DNA from: an uncultured beta proteobacterium
Lineage (GTDB): Bacteria > Pseudomonadota > Gammaproteobacteria > Burkholderiales > Burkholderiaceae_E
DNA: 64,000 bases
Direction: 5' to 3'
Assembly (NCBI GenBank): GCA_903934295.1
Contig: CAIZNI010000011.1
Coordinates: 33,056-97,055 of the forward strand
Under the pieces are notes generated by a model that was not told the DNA's origin, ran no database searches, and was given only the letters and a program-made list of their open reading frames with translations. The translations under genes were made by a program, and so were the position numbers. Position 1 is the stretch's first letter. Each line of letters starts with the position of its first letter. Positions 1 to 8,230 of the stretch are shown piece by piece.

Positions 1-2
1 CC

Positions 3-563
3 CGGATCAATGCGCGCGGCGTGGTGCATGAAGGGGTGGAATACCCGCTGGATTGCCTGATCTACGCGACCGGTTTCCAGTGGATGGCGACCTCGACCTT
101 CAACATGATCACCGGGCGCGGCGGCGTGACGCTGCGCGAGAAGTGGCAGACCCAGGGGGTGCAGACCTTCCTGGGGCTTCACAGCCATGGTTTTCCGAAC
201 CTGTTCATCATGTCCGGGCCGCAGGGCGGGGGCGGGCAGTTCAATTTCACGCTGGGGGTCGAGGCGCACACCGACTATGTGGTGTGGATGCTGAGCACCA
301 TGCGCGAGCGCGGGGCCCGTGTCGTCGACATTCGGGCCGATCCCGAGCGCGACTATGCCGCGCACTGCCGGGAGGCCGATCTGCGCACCCGCCCGCTGCG
401 CGACTGCCTGTCGTATTACAACGGCGAGGGCGGTGCCGAGCCGGGCAGCCTCGCCTACTACGGTGGCCCGCAGAAGTGGCACGAGCTGCGCCGTGCCGCC
501 CAGGCGTCGCTCGCGCCCTATGTGTTCGACGCCGGCCCATCGGCCGCGGTCACCGCGCCCTGA
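3..563 (+). CDS. Flavin-containing (Baeyer-Villiger type) monooxygenase, 3' end only
   Basis: The gene enters from the left edge, so only about 186 C-terminal residues are present. The reading frame is open from base 3; the GTG at 21 in the ORF track is internal, not a start. The visible part has the LIYATGF motif typical of class B flavoprotein monooxygenases, followed by GFPNLFIMSGPQ, a hallmark of Baeyer-Villiger monooxygenases acting on ketones, and a tail ending near residue 186. These enzymes use FAD and NADPH to insert oxygen beside a ketone carbonyl. The substrate cannot be read from this fragment. The stop codon lies inside the end of the convergent S53 peptidase gene, a 14-base antisense overlap. 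Confidence 0.85.
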   Translation, partial: RINARGVVHEGVEYPLDCLIYATGFQWMATSTFNMITGRGGVTLREKWQTQGVQTFLGLHSHGFPNLFIMSGPQGGGGQFNFTLGVEAHTDYVVWMLSTMRERGARVVDIRADPERDYAAHCREADLRTRPLRDCLSYYNGEGGAEPGSLAYYGGPQKWHELRRAAQASLAPYVFDAGPSAAVTAP

Positions 564-3177
564 TCGTGATCGGCACCGTTGTCTGTGCACTGAGTCCCGC
601 GGAGTCCACCGCGGTCACCCGCACGCTGTAGCTGCCCATTACCGGGCTGGCCCAATAGGCGCGGATGGCGTTGCCGCTGACCGACAGCGACACGCCCAGC
701 GGCAGGCCCGAGATCGAGACATAGATCGAGGTCGAGCCGGTGATGGTGATGTAGCCGGTCAGCGGCTGGCCGGCGATGCCGGTCATGGCCGGTGCGCTGA
801 TCACCGGGCCCGCCACCGCGATCTTCACCGTCATGAGCCCCTTACCGGTCAGGCCGGTGCGGGTGTCGCGCGCGGTGACCGTCACCGCGTAATTGCCCAC
901 CACCGGTGATGCCCAGCTCACCACGCCTGCGGCGCTGATCGCCATGCCGGCCGGCGCGCCGGACAGCGTGTAGGTGACGGGATTGGGCGCGGTGGTCGAG
1001 ACGGTGAACGACAGTGCGGTGCCGGGCCGTCCGTTCACCGTCGCGGCGGTGACCGTGGGGGGCAGCGGCGCCGAGATGGCGACCGTGTAGACGCCCTGGC
1101 CGGTCAGTCCGGTGCGGGTGTCCCGCGCGGCGACGGTGACCCGATAGGTGCCGGCCACCGGCGCCGGCCAGCTCACTACGCCGGCGGTGCTGATCACCAT
1201 GCCGGTGGGCGAGCCCGAGAGGGTGTAGGTGACCGGGTTGGATGCGGTCACCGTGGGGCGGAACGACAGCGCGGTACCGGTCACGCCGCTGATCGCACCC
1301 GCGCTCACCACCGGTGCCGCCTGCGGCGCGATCGTGACGGTGTAGGTACCCTGGCCGGTGAGCCCGGTCACGGTGTCGCGCGCGGTGACGCCCAGGGAAT
1401 AGGTGCCCGCCAGCGGCGTCGCCCAGGTCACGATGCCGGTGCCGGCGATCCCCAGGCCTGCCGGCGCGCCAGTCAGGGTGAAGGTGACCGGGTTGGGGGC
1501 GGCGACCGAGACGGTGAACGACAGCGCAGTGCCGACCCGGCCGCTGATCGCAGCGGCGGTCACCACCGGGGCGCTGGTGGCGCTGGTCCCCGACAGGGCG
1601 GTCAGCAGGCCGGTGACATGGGGCGTACCCAGGCCGGTGGGCACGTCATAGCCCGCTCGGGCGGTGCACAGCAGGCAGGTGCCGTTGGCGGCCTGGGTGA
1701 TGTCGGAGAAGGCGCTGGCATAGGTGCCGGGCACCGTCGAGATCTGCCCGTACAGGGCGGAATGGGCCGCGCCCAGCGCGGTCTTGCCCACGGTGGCCCG
1801 CACCGCGTTGGCCATGGCGATCAAACCCGCCCATTGCGGGGTCGACAGGCTCGTGCCGCCCACGCTCATCCAGTTGACCGTGGTGGAGCCGGGGTTGATC
1901 ACCGCCACATACTGGCCGGAAGCCGGGTCTGCGTTGAAGGCCACATCGGCCACCGCGCGCCGTGCCACGGTGCCCAGGCCCGGGACGCTGCTGGTCTGAT
2001 AGGACGGGGTCGGGGTGTAGGCGCTGATGCCGCCGCCCGTGCCGGACCAGACCACTTCCGATCGGTTGCCCGAACCGGAATAGGTGAGGGTGGTTCCGCC
2101 CACCGCGATCACCTTGGGCGAGACCGAGGGCCAGGCAACCGCGGCGCCCGAATCGCCGGTGGCGGCCAGATAGGTCATGTTCGGTGCGGCGAATGCCGAG
2201 TCGACCGCGGCGGTCCAGTTGCCCTCGAGCGCGCCGAAGCTCATCGACACGACGCCGGGGCCCATTGCATTGGCCAGCTTGATCGCGCCCACCAGGCTGT
2301 TGACCGAGGCGTCGCCGGCCTGGATCAGCACGATGCGCGCCAGGGGGGCGGTGGCGTGCGCCCATTGCACATCGAGTGCGGTTTCCGTGGCCCAGCCGGC
2401 GTTGTAGGTGGGCACGGTGGTGGTCATGCCGCCAGCGGGTGTGCTGTAGACCACCGAGAAATCGCAGCCATTGGTCGCGGCGCGCGCCAACGGCAGGGGG
2501 GCGGTGGTGGCGATGGCTCGAGTGGTGCAGGTCGGCAGGCCGAATTTCTGGTTGAACGCGGCCAGTTCGGCGACGACGTTCGGGTTGTTGTGGGCGTTGA
2601 CGATGTAGATCGTCTGGCCGGCGCCGAGCTGGGCGGCCTGCGTGGCGGTCGGCGTGGCCCCGGCGGCGGGCAGCGCGGGCAGCCGGTACGCCGCGCGGAT
2701 CTGGGCGGGTGAATAGGTGGCGATGGCGCTGCCTCCCGCCATCGGCGTGAGCTTGGCGGAGTCCCGAGTGCCGTCCTGCAGGGCCTTGCGCTCGATCAGC
2801 GCCTGCTGCGGGTCCTGGATTTCCTGCGCGGTCAGCTGGCTGGTGGGCAGGAATCGCGATTCGCCGGGCAACTGGTGCATCCGCGGCGGCTGATTGCCCG
2901 ACGCGCTGCCGTTCACGCGGTCGGCATCGTCGGGCTCGGGGAGCAGCCCGGGTGCCGCATGAAACAAGGGCGTCACGATCTGCATCGCCGCCGCTTCGGG
3001 CAACTCGGGCAGGCTCAGCTCGATGGTCGTCGCGCCGCTGGCCAGGGGCGCCGCCTCGGGGAGCGCGGTGCCGTCGGTCTGCTCGGTGCCACCGCAGGCG
3101 GCGATCAGCGCCGCGATCGCCAGAGCCAGCAGACGAGTCAGACGGGATTGTGCGAGGGGGGGCGGCGTTTCGTGCAT
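550..3177 (-). CDS. S53 (sedolisin/kumamolisin) family peptidase, lipoprotein with four C-terminal Ig-like repeats
   Basis: An 875-residue secreted serine-carboxyl peptidase. The start at 3177 is chosen over the longer ORF because GGAG sits at proper spacing upstream and the product then opens with a lipoprotein signal ending LIAAC (Cys about residue 28). Catalytic landmarks of the S53 family are visible: E and D in ETALD (about 264 and 268), the oxyanion Asp in AATGDSG (about 342) and the nucleophile in GGTSLSTP (about 440). The region before the catalytic domain is short compared with usual S53 propeptides. From about residue 535 to the end are four tandem copies of an 80-85 residue Ig-like (He_PIG-type) domain, probably an adhesive or spacing stalk. 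It probably acts outside the cytoplasmic membrane on proteins under acidic conditions; the substrate is unknown. Confidence 0.9.
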   Translation of the reverse strand: MHETPPPLAQSRLTRLLALAIAALIAACGGTEQTDGTALPEAAPLASGATTIELSLPELPEAAAMQIVTPLFHAAPGLLPEPDDADRVNGSASGNQPPRMHQLPGESRFLPTSQLTAQEIQDPQQALIERKALQDGTRDSAKLTPMAGGSAIATYSPAQIRAAYRLPALPAAGATPTATQAAQLGAGQTIYIVNAHNNPNVVAELAAFNQKFGLPTCTTRAIATTAPLPLARAATNGCDFSVVYSTPAGGMTTTVPTYNAGWATETALDVQWAHATAPLARIVLIQAGDASVNSLVGAIKLANAMGPGVVSMSFGALEGNWTAAVDSAFAAPNMTYLAATGDSGAAVAWPSVSPKVIAVGGTTLTYSGSGNRSEVVWSGTGGGISAYTPTPSYQTSSVPGLGTVARRAVADVAFNADPASGQYVAVINPGSTTVNWMSVGGTSLSTPQWAGLIAMANAVRATVGKTALGAAHSALYGQISTVPGTYASAFSDITQAANGTCLLCTARAGYDVPTGLGTPHVTGLLTALSGTSATSAPVVTAAAISGRVGTALSFTVSVAAPNPVTFTLTGAPAGLGIAGTGIVTWATPLAGTYSLGVTARDTVTGLTGQGTYTVTIAPQAAPVVSAGAISGVTGTALSFRPTVTASNPVTYTLSGSPTGMVISTAGVVSWPAPVAGTYRVTVAARDTRTGLTGQGVYTVAISAPLPPTVTAATVNGRPGTALSFTVSTTAPNPVTYTLSGAPAGMAISAAGVVSWASPVVGNYAVTVTARDTRTGLTGKGLMTVKIAVAGPVISAPAMTGIAGQPLTGYITITGSTSIYVSISGLPLGVSLSVSGNAIRAYWASPVMGSYSVRVTAVDSAGLSAQTTVPITIRAR
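553..1572 (-). repeat. Four tandem Ig-like domain repeats of about 250 bp each
   Basis: The 3' third of the S53 peptidase gene encodes four related domains with recurring short motifs: GTALSF near each start, NPVTYTLSG in the middle, a WASP-like turn and TARDTRTGLTG near the end. Copies 1 to 3 are close at the protein and DNA level; the last copy, nearest the stop, is the most diverged. This suggests internal duplication, with the terminal copy the oldest or under different constraint. Confidence 0.8.
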
Positions 3178-3223
3178 GGCGAGCGATCTCCGATGGGGCG
3201 GAGGGCCACGCACGGTCAATGTG

Positions 3224-3239
3224 CTGCGCGATCGCGCAG
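3224..3239. promoter_or_regulatory. Perfect 16-bp palindrome, operator candidate
   Basis: CTGCGCGATCGCGCAG reads identically on both strands. Its right half begins about 47 bases upstream of the S53 peptidase start, a usual place for a repressor or activator site. It contains the octamer GCGATCGC, which is overrepresented in some genomes for unrelated reasons, so the symmetry alone does not prove a binding site. Confidence 0.35.
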
Positions 3240-3486
3240 ACAAGCGTCATCCATGACCGCTCGAACACACTGGCAACCCCGCTGTCATGGCGCTTTCGCG
3301 CGTTAGACCGGAGGCTTTGCGTCCCCGCCTTTCGACGGGTTTGCCCTCAAAATCAGTTGACTTGCTAAGGGGGGATTGTGGGACCGATCGACGCATCAAA
3401 GTGTGAGAAAACGCACGTTGCCAGAGGCGTCCGGTGCGATGCTCGGGATCGATCGGGCGGGGCCCCTGCACAGGATTCCGGAAATG

Positions 3487-3508
3487 GATCCGCCAATCCG
3501 GGCGGATC
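3487..3508. promoter_or_regulatory. 8-bp inverted repeat upstream of the amidohydrolase
   Basis: GATCCGCC and GGCGGATC form a perfect inverted repeat with a six-base spacer, ending about 58 bases before the amidohydrolase start codon. It could be an operator or an mRNA leader hairpin. No regulator gene is adjacent. Confidence 0.3.
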
Positions 3509-3566
3509 GCCCCGGAGCGGTCAAGATCGCACATCGAAACGGCTGCGGCCGATCAAGGAGAACGAC

Positions 3567-5300
3567 ATGGCTGACTATGACCTCATCATTCGCGGCGGCA
3601 CGGTTCACGACGGGCTGGGCGGCGCGCCGCGTCAGGCTGACGTCGGGATCCGCGATGGCGTGATCGCGGCCATCGGTACCGTGACCGGCACCGCCGGCGA
3701 GGAAATCGACGCGCGCGGCCTGGTGGTGACGCCCGGCTTCGTCGATGTCCACACCCATTACGACGGTCAGACGACCTGGGAGAACCGCCTGGCGCCCTCC
3801 TCGGGGCACGGCGTGACCTCGGTGGTGATGGGCAACTGCGGCGTCGGATTCGCCCCCTGCCGGCCGGCCGAGCGCGGGATCCTGGTCAAGGTCATGGAGG
3901 GCGTCGAGGACGTGCCCGAAGTGGTGATGACCGAGGGTCTGCCCTGGAACTGGGAAACCTTTCCCGAATATCTTGATGCGCTCGCGGCCCGCGAGTTCGA
4001 CATCGACGTGGCCGCGCAACTGCCGCACTCGGCGCTGCGGGTCTATGTGATGGGCCAGCGGGCCGGCGAACAGGAGCCGCCCACCGCCGAGGACCTCGCG
4101 CAGATGCGCCAGCTGACCACCGAGGCGATCCGCGCCGGGGCGCTGGGCGTCACCACGTCGCGAAACCTGCTGCACCGGACCAAGGCGGGTGAACTCGCGC
4201 CCAGCCTGTTCTCGGAAGAGGACGAACTGTGCGCGCTGGCCGAGGGCCTGAAGGACGCCGGCAGCGGCGTGTTCCAGATCATTCCCGCGCCGATGGGCGA
4301 CGCGGTGTCGGAGTTCGCCCTGATGCGCCGGCTGGCCGAGCGCAGCGGGCGTCCGCTGTCGTATTCGCTCATCCAGATGCCCACCGGTGACGATCAGGCC
4401 TGGCGTCGCTCGCTGGCCGCGCTCAGCGCGGCGGCCGACGACGGACTGCAGATGCGCGCCCAGGTCGCGCCGCGTCCGGTGGGCATGTTCTACGGACTGG
4501 AGCTGAGCTTCCACCCGTTCGCCTACCACCCGAGCTACAAGGCGATCGCGCACCTGCCGCTGGCCGAGCGCGTCGCGCGGATGAAGGATCCGGCGCTGCG
4601 CGCCCAACTGCTCTGGGAGCAGGCCGAGGACACCAATCCGGTCAACCTGAAGACGGTGAAGGCCTTCCAGTTCTCGTATTCCTGGGGTCAGGAAGCCGAT
4701 TACGAGCCGTCGCTGACCGACCGCATCGACAAGCGCGCCAAGGCCGCCGGGCTGTCGGTCGAGGAATTCGCCTACGACATGCTGCTGGCCGACGAAGGCC
4801 GCGCCATCTTCTATCAGCCGGGCGCCAATTACCGTGACGGCAACCTGGACGCGGTGCGCGAGATGCTTGGCCACCCGCAGGCGGTGGTCGGTCTGGCCGA
4901 CGGCGGGGCGCACTACGGGATGATCTGCGACGCCAGCTTCCCGACGTATTTCCTCGCCCGCTGGGCGCGCGATGCCGAAGCGTCGCAGCGGATCGCGCTG
5001 CCGCAGGCCATCGCGGCGCTGACCAGCGAACCCGCGGCACTGGCCGGCCTCAATGACCGGGGCCGCCTGGCGGTGGGCCTGAAGGCCGACCTCAATCTCA
5101 TCGATTTCGACCGGCTGAAAGTGCATGTGCCGACGGTGGTGCATGACCTGCCGGCCGGCGGTCGCCGGATGCGCCAGCTGGCCGACGGCTATGTCGCCAC
5201 CATCGTCTCGGGCCAGGTCACTTACCGCAACGGCGAGCCCACCGGGGCGCTGCCGGGTCGGTTGGTGCGCGGCCAGCGAGGCGTGCCGGCGCTGGCCTGA
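3567..5300 (+). CDS. N-acyl-D-amino-acid deacylase / D-aminoacylase-type amidohydrolase
   Basis: A 577-residue metal-dependent hydrolase of the amidohydrolase superfamily. The start at 3567 follows AAGGAG with a six-base spacer, which rules out the 63-residue extension of the ORF track. The N-terminus MADYDLIIRGGTVHDG is the usual small beta-sandwich entry; VDVHTHYDGQ near residue 67 carries the metal-binding HxH, and the C-terminal GLKADLNLIDF segment closes the sandwich. Family members hydrolyse N-acyl-D-amino acids or related cyclic amides in the cytoplasm. Length and motifs match the long D-aminoacylase subgroup; the true substrate is not deducible. It stands alone, convergent with the next gene. 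Confidence 0.85.
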   Translation: MADYDLIIRGGTVHDGLGGAPRQADVGIRDGVIAAIGTVTGTAGEEIDARGLVVTPGFVDVHTHYDGQTTWENRLAPSSGHGVTSVVMGNCGVGFAPCRPAERGILVKVMEGVEDVPEVVMTEGLPWNWETFPEYLDALAAREFDIDVAAQLPHSALRVYVMGQRAGEQEPPTAEDLAQMRQLTTEAIRAGALGVTTSRNLLHRTKAGELAPSLFSEEDELCALAEGLKDAGSGVFQIIPAPMGDAVSEFALMRRLAERSGRPLSYSLIQMPTGDDQAWRRSLAALSAAADDGLQMRAQVAPRPVGMFYGLELSFHPFAYHPSYKAIAHLPLAERVARMKDPALRAQLLWEQAEDTNPVNLKTVKAFQFSYSWGQEADYEPSLTDRIDKRAKAAGLSVEEFAYDMLLADEGRAIFYQPGANYRDGNLDAVREMLGHPQAVVGLADGGAHYGMICDASFPTYFLARWARDAEASQRIALPQAIAALTSEPAALAGLNDRGRLAVGLKADLNLIDFDRLKVHVPTVVHDLPAGGRRMRQLADGYVATIVSGQVTYRNGEPTGALPGRLVRGQRGVPALA

Positions 5301-5309
5301 CGGGGACGG

Positions 5310-5321
5310 CCGACCGGTCGG
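5310..5321. terminator. Short GC-rich palindrome between convergent genes, possible terminator
   Basis: CCGACCGGTCGG is a perfect 12-base palindrome in the 51-base gap between two convergent genes. It lacks a U-tract on either strand, so intrinsic termination is only a possibility. Confidence 0.25.
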
Positions 5322-5351
5322 TCCGGTCAGCGAGCGGGCCGGGTTGCCTGA

Positions 5352-6146
5352 TCAGGTCGCCGCGGCCCGTGCCGCCGCGAGGAAGTCATTGAGCAGCGGC
5401 CGGTCGTCGATCAGGGCCGGGTCTTGCGGGTCATGAAACTCGGGGTGCCACTGCACCCCGGCCACGAAGCTGGGGCCACGCCAGCGCACCGCCTCGATGG
5501 TGCCGTCGTCCGGGCAATGGGCCTCGACCTCGAAGTCGGGCGCCAGATCGCGGATGGCCTGGTGATGGATGCTGTTGACGGCGCCCCCGGCGATGCCGCC
5601 GTACAGGGCCGACAGCCGCGTGCCGGCGACCAGTGAGACCGGGTGGACATGGCGCTCGTAGCCGACCGGGTCGCGGTGCGCGCGCGCGTGCGGCCGGTGG
5701 GTGGGGATGTCCTGGATCAGGGTCCCGCCGAACATCACATTGAGCAGCTGCAGGCCGCGGCAGATGCCGAACACCGGCTTGCCGGCCTTCACGAAGGCCT
5801 CGACCAGTTCGATCTCGTAGCGGTCACGCGCCTGGTCGCCCGCCCAATCCGGGTGCTGGGCGGTTTCGCCGTAGCTCTGCGGTGCGACGTCGACGCCGCC
5901 CTGCAGCACCAGTCCGTCGAGCGCCGCCGCGTAGTCGTGCAGATTCAATTCGCTGCGGGTGACGATGCTGTCGCGGGTGATTGCCGGAACCATCAGCGCC
6001 ACCGCGCCGCCGGACAGGACCCAGTGCCCCACCGACTGCTCGAGGTAGTGCACGTTCTTGCTCCAGACACCGTGGGCGGCGATGCCGGCGGTGCCGGGCG
6101 TGTAGAGGCGTGCCGAGACGCCGATCAGAAGAGGTTTGGACGACAT
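5352..6146 (-). CDS. Gamma-glutamyl-gamma-aminobutyrate hydrolase family protein (peptidase C26, PuuD-like)
   Basis: A 264-residue class I glutamine amidotransferase-like hydrolase. The start at 6146 gives MSSKPLLIGVSARL, the normal beginning of the family; the longer ORF adds low-complexity arginine-rich sequence. The nucleophile Cys is in PVFGICRGLQ (about residue 125), and the His/Glu pair appears in VQWHPEF near residue 235, so the triad is complete. LVLQGGVDVAP and IHHQAI are further family motifs. Homologues release GABA or glutamate from gamma-glutamyl amides such as those formed in putrescine use. No puu genes adjoin it, so pathway assignment is inference. Confidence 0.85.
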   Translation of the reverse strand: MSSKPLLIGVSARLYTPGTAGIAAHGVWSKNVHYLEQSVGHWVLSGGAVALMVPAITRDSIVTRSELNLHDYAAALDGLVLQGGVDVAPQSYGETAQHPDWAGDQARDRYEIELVEAFVKAGKPVFGICRGLQLLNVMFGGTLIQDIPTHRPHARAHRDPVGYERHVHPVSLVAGTRLSALYGGIAGGAVNSIHHQAIRDLAPDFEVEAHCPDDGTIEAVRWRGPSFVAGVQWHPEFHDPQDPALIDDRPLLNDFLAAARAAAT

Positions 6147-6392
6147 GGTTGGGACACAGGAGTGGGCAGGACCGGCACCGCGCCGGCCGGGTCGGACATC
6201 ACGACTCGGCGGCATCCGCGCCTGACAAGGGCGGTGCATCGCGCCGCCGATCACCGGTTGGTCTGCCGGGGGTTTCGAAAGCGCAGAAGTCGCGGTTGAT
6301 GTCATTATGCGGTCATCCTGCCGTGGTTAACTCGCGAACGGCATGATCCGCCCGGCCGGTTCGCCTCGCCGGTCCTTCACGGGAAGATCCGC

Positions 6393-6959
6393 ATGAACAC
6401 TCGTTCCTTCATCACCGCCGCGAGCCTGGCCGGTCAGGTCCTGCTGCAGGCCGGTGGTCCTGCGAACGCACAGACGGCGCCGTCCGCGCAGACGTCGATC
6501 CGCGAGACGCTCTGGGACGACCTCGTGCCGCCCGGCTGGGACCCGATGAAGCGGTTTCGCGACGCGCGGCTCAACGCGCTGCCCGACAGCGATCCGCGCG
6601 TGCAGGAAATGATGCTCGAGCTTCGCGAGGTCTGGGACAAGGCGCCGGTGAACCCGCGCATGGATGGCGCGACCGTTCGCCTGCCCGGCTATGTGGTGCC
6701 CCTGGAGGAGGTCAAGGGGGAGTTGCAGGAGTTCCTGGTCGTGCCCTATTTCGGCGCCTGCATTCATTCGCCGCCGCCGCCGGCCAACCAGATCGTGCAT
6801 GTTTCCGGTGCCCGTGCACCGAAGGGATTGCGGGCGATGGACGCGGTCTGGGTCACCGGAGTGCTCAAGGCGCAGCGCCTGGACTCGGCGATGGGGGTGA
6901 GCGGCTACCAGATCCAGGGCGCGCAGGTGGAACGTTATGTTGCGCCCAAGCGGCCCTGA
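6393..6959 (+). CDS. DUF3299 family exported protein, Zrg-type cluster
   Basis: A 188-residue protein with an N-terminal signal peptide ending near ANAQ (about residue 27). The body shows the DUF3299 pattern: WDDLVPPGW near the start, LPGYVVPLE in the middle and YFGACIHSPPPPANQ, with a conserved Cys-His pair that could bind metal or a thiol partner. It is the first gene of a four-gene plus-strand operon; its 3' end overlaps the next gene by 23 bases. DUF3299 proteins accompany DUF2796 proteins and an ABC pair in Vibrio-type ZrgABCDE zinc uptake clusters, so a periplasmic accessory role in metal uptake is likely but inferred. No clear Zur box is visible upstream. Confidence 0.75.
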   Translation: MNTRSFITAASLAGQVLLQAGGPANAQTAPSAQTSIRETLWDDLVPPGWDPMKRFRDARLNALPDSDPRVQEMMLELREVWDKAPVNPRMDGATVRLPGYVVPLEEVKGELQEFLVVPYFGACIHSPPPPANQIVHVSGARAPKGLRAMDAVWVTGVLKAQRLDSAMGVSGYQIQGAQVERYVAPKRP

Positions 6960-7509
6960 GTGCGGGGCTCCCGGCGCGCGTTGGCGCCTGGTGCTCGGGG
7001 CGCTGCTGATGTGCGCGGTGCTGACTCCGTCCGCGCAGGCCGCCGGTCGGGCTCACCAGCACGGGGTCGCGCGCCTCGACATTGCGGTCGATCCCGGCGA
7101 GATCACGCTGCAGTTCAGCACGCCGTTGGACAACCTGCTGGGCTTCGAGCGGGCGCCGCGCACCGATGCCGAGCGGGCGCAGGTCCAGTCGCTCGTCGCC
7201 CGTCTGCGGGCTGGCGAGACGATGTGGCGAATCGACCCGGCCGCTGGCTGCCAGCTGGCCGGGGTCACGCTGGAGTCGGCGGTGCTCAAGCTCGGACGGT
7301 CTGTCGCCTCGGCGGGCGATACCGGGCATGCCGACCTCGAGGGCGTGTACACGTTCCGCTGCGCCGACACGGCGCGCGCCGGCCACCTGGATGTCGGCCT
7401 GTTCGGCTTTCGGCATCTGCACCGTGTGGAGGTGCAGGTGGCCACTGCCCGCGGGCAGTTTCGCCGGGACCTGAAGCGGCCCGCGCAGCGCATCGTGCTG
7501 TCGCCCTGA
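6937..7509 (+). CDS. DUF2796 / ZrgA family zinc-uptake-associated protein
   Basis: A 190-residue exported protein starting with ATG inside the end of the DUF3299 gene, with AGGTGGA just upstream. A signal sequence ends near AQAAG (about residue 36). The family signature HQHGVARLDIAVD, followed by QFSTPLDNLLGFE, is clear. ZrgA proteins are periplasmic histidine-bearing components of a Zur-regulated zinc import system. Here the histidine content outside the HQHG start is modest. Ten bases separate it from the ABC ATPase gene, so co-expression is expected. Confidence 0.8.
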   Translation: MLRPSGPECGAPGARWRLVLGALLMCAVLTPSAQAAGRAHQHGVARLDIAVDPGEITLQFSTPLDNLLGFERAPRTDAERAQVQSLVARLRAGETMWRIDPAAGCQLAGVTLESAVLKLGRSVASAGDTGHADLEGVYTFRCADTARAGHLDVGLFGFRHLHRVEVQVATARGQFRRDLKRPAQRIVLSP

Positions 7510-7519
7510 GCCCGCGCCG

Positions 7520-8230
7520 ATGATCGAGATCGCCGATCTGCACTACCGATGGCCGGGCGCGTCGAGCGACTGCCTGGACATCGAGTCGCTGCACCTGGGC
7601 GCCGGACGCACGCTGTTTTTGCACGGCGCCAGCGGCACCGGCAAGAGCACGCTGCTCGGGCTGCTGGCCGGCGTGCTGCTGCCCGGATCGGGGCGGGTGA
7701 GCCTGATGGGCACCGCCTGGTCGTCGCTGCCGGGCGCGCGCCGCGATGGCTTTCGGGCCGACCATGTCGGCTACCTTTTTCAGCAGTTCAACCTGCTGCC
7801 TTACCTGAGCGTGCTCGACAACGTGCTGCTGCCCTGTCGGTTCTCGGCGCTGCGCCGTGAGCGCGAGGCGGCAGCGTCGGGTACCGCGCGGGCGGGTGCC
7901 GGGCGCCTGCTGCAGCGGGTCGGTCTGGGCGAGACCCTTTGGGACCGGCCGGCCGCGCAGCTGTCGGTCGGGCAGCAGCAGCGGGTGGCGGCCGCGCGCG
8001 CGCTCATCGGCCGCCCCGAAGTGGTGATCGCCGACGAGCCGACCTCGGCGCTCGATGCCTCGCGGCGCGACGCGTTCATGGACCTGTTGCTGGCGCAGTG
8101 CACGGCGGGCGGCAGTACCCTCGTCTTCGTCAGTCACGACGATCGCCTGGCGGCGCGCTTCGATGAGCGCCTGGCGCTGGCCGACATCAATCGGGCGGTC
8201 GATCCGGCCGCCGCGGGCGAGTCGGCATGA
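7520..8230 (+). CDS. ABC transporter ATP-binding protein (LolD/MacB-like subfamily)
   Basis: A 236-residue nucleotide-binding subunit. Walker A GASGTGKST is near residue 38, the signature LSVGQQQR near 153, and Walker B VVIADEPTSALD near 173, followed by the switch His in FVSHDD. The signature deviates from LSGGQ by V for G, common in this subfamily. The Q-loop is in YLFQQFNLLPYL. Its stop overlaps the permease start by four bases (ATGA), so the two products are probably made in fixed ratio. In this context it would energise a metal or envelope-related transporter with the FtsX-like permease. Confidence 0.9.
   Translation: MIEIADLHYRWPGASSDCLDIESLHLGAGRTLFLHGASGTGKSTLLGLLAGVLLPGSGRVSLMGTAWSSLPGARRDGFRADHVGYLFQQFNLLPYLSVLDNVLLPCRFSALRREREAAASGTARAGAGRLLQRVGLGETLWDRPAAQLSVGQQQRVAAARALIGRPEVVIADEPTSALDASRRDAFMDLLLAQCTAGGSTLVFVSHDDRLAARFDERLALADINRAVDPAAAGESA

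Larger units (their letters stand above)
3178..3566. other. Divergent intergenic region between S53 peptidase and amidohydrolase
   Basis: A gene-free stretch of 389 bases separating two divergently transcribed genes. It contains a perfect 16-base palindrome and an 8-base inverted repeat (listed separately). A TTGACT that could be a -35 element lies near 3355, but no convincing -10 partner follows. ORFs crossing this region in the track are extensions or shadows. Confidence 0.5.
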
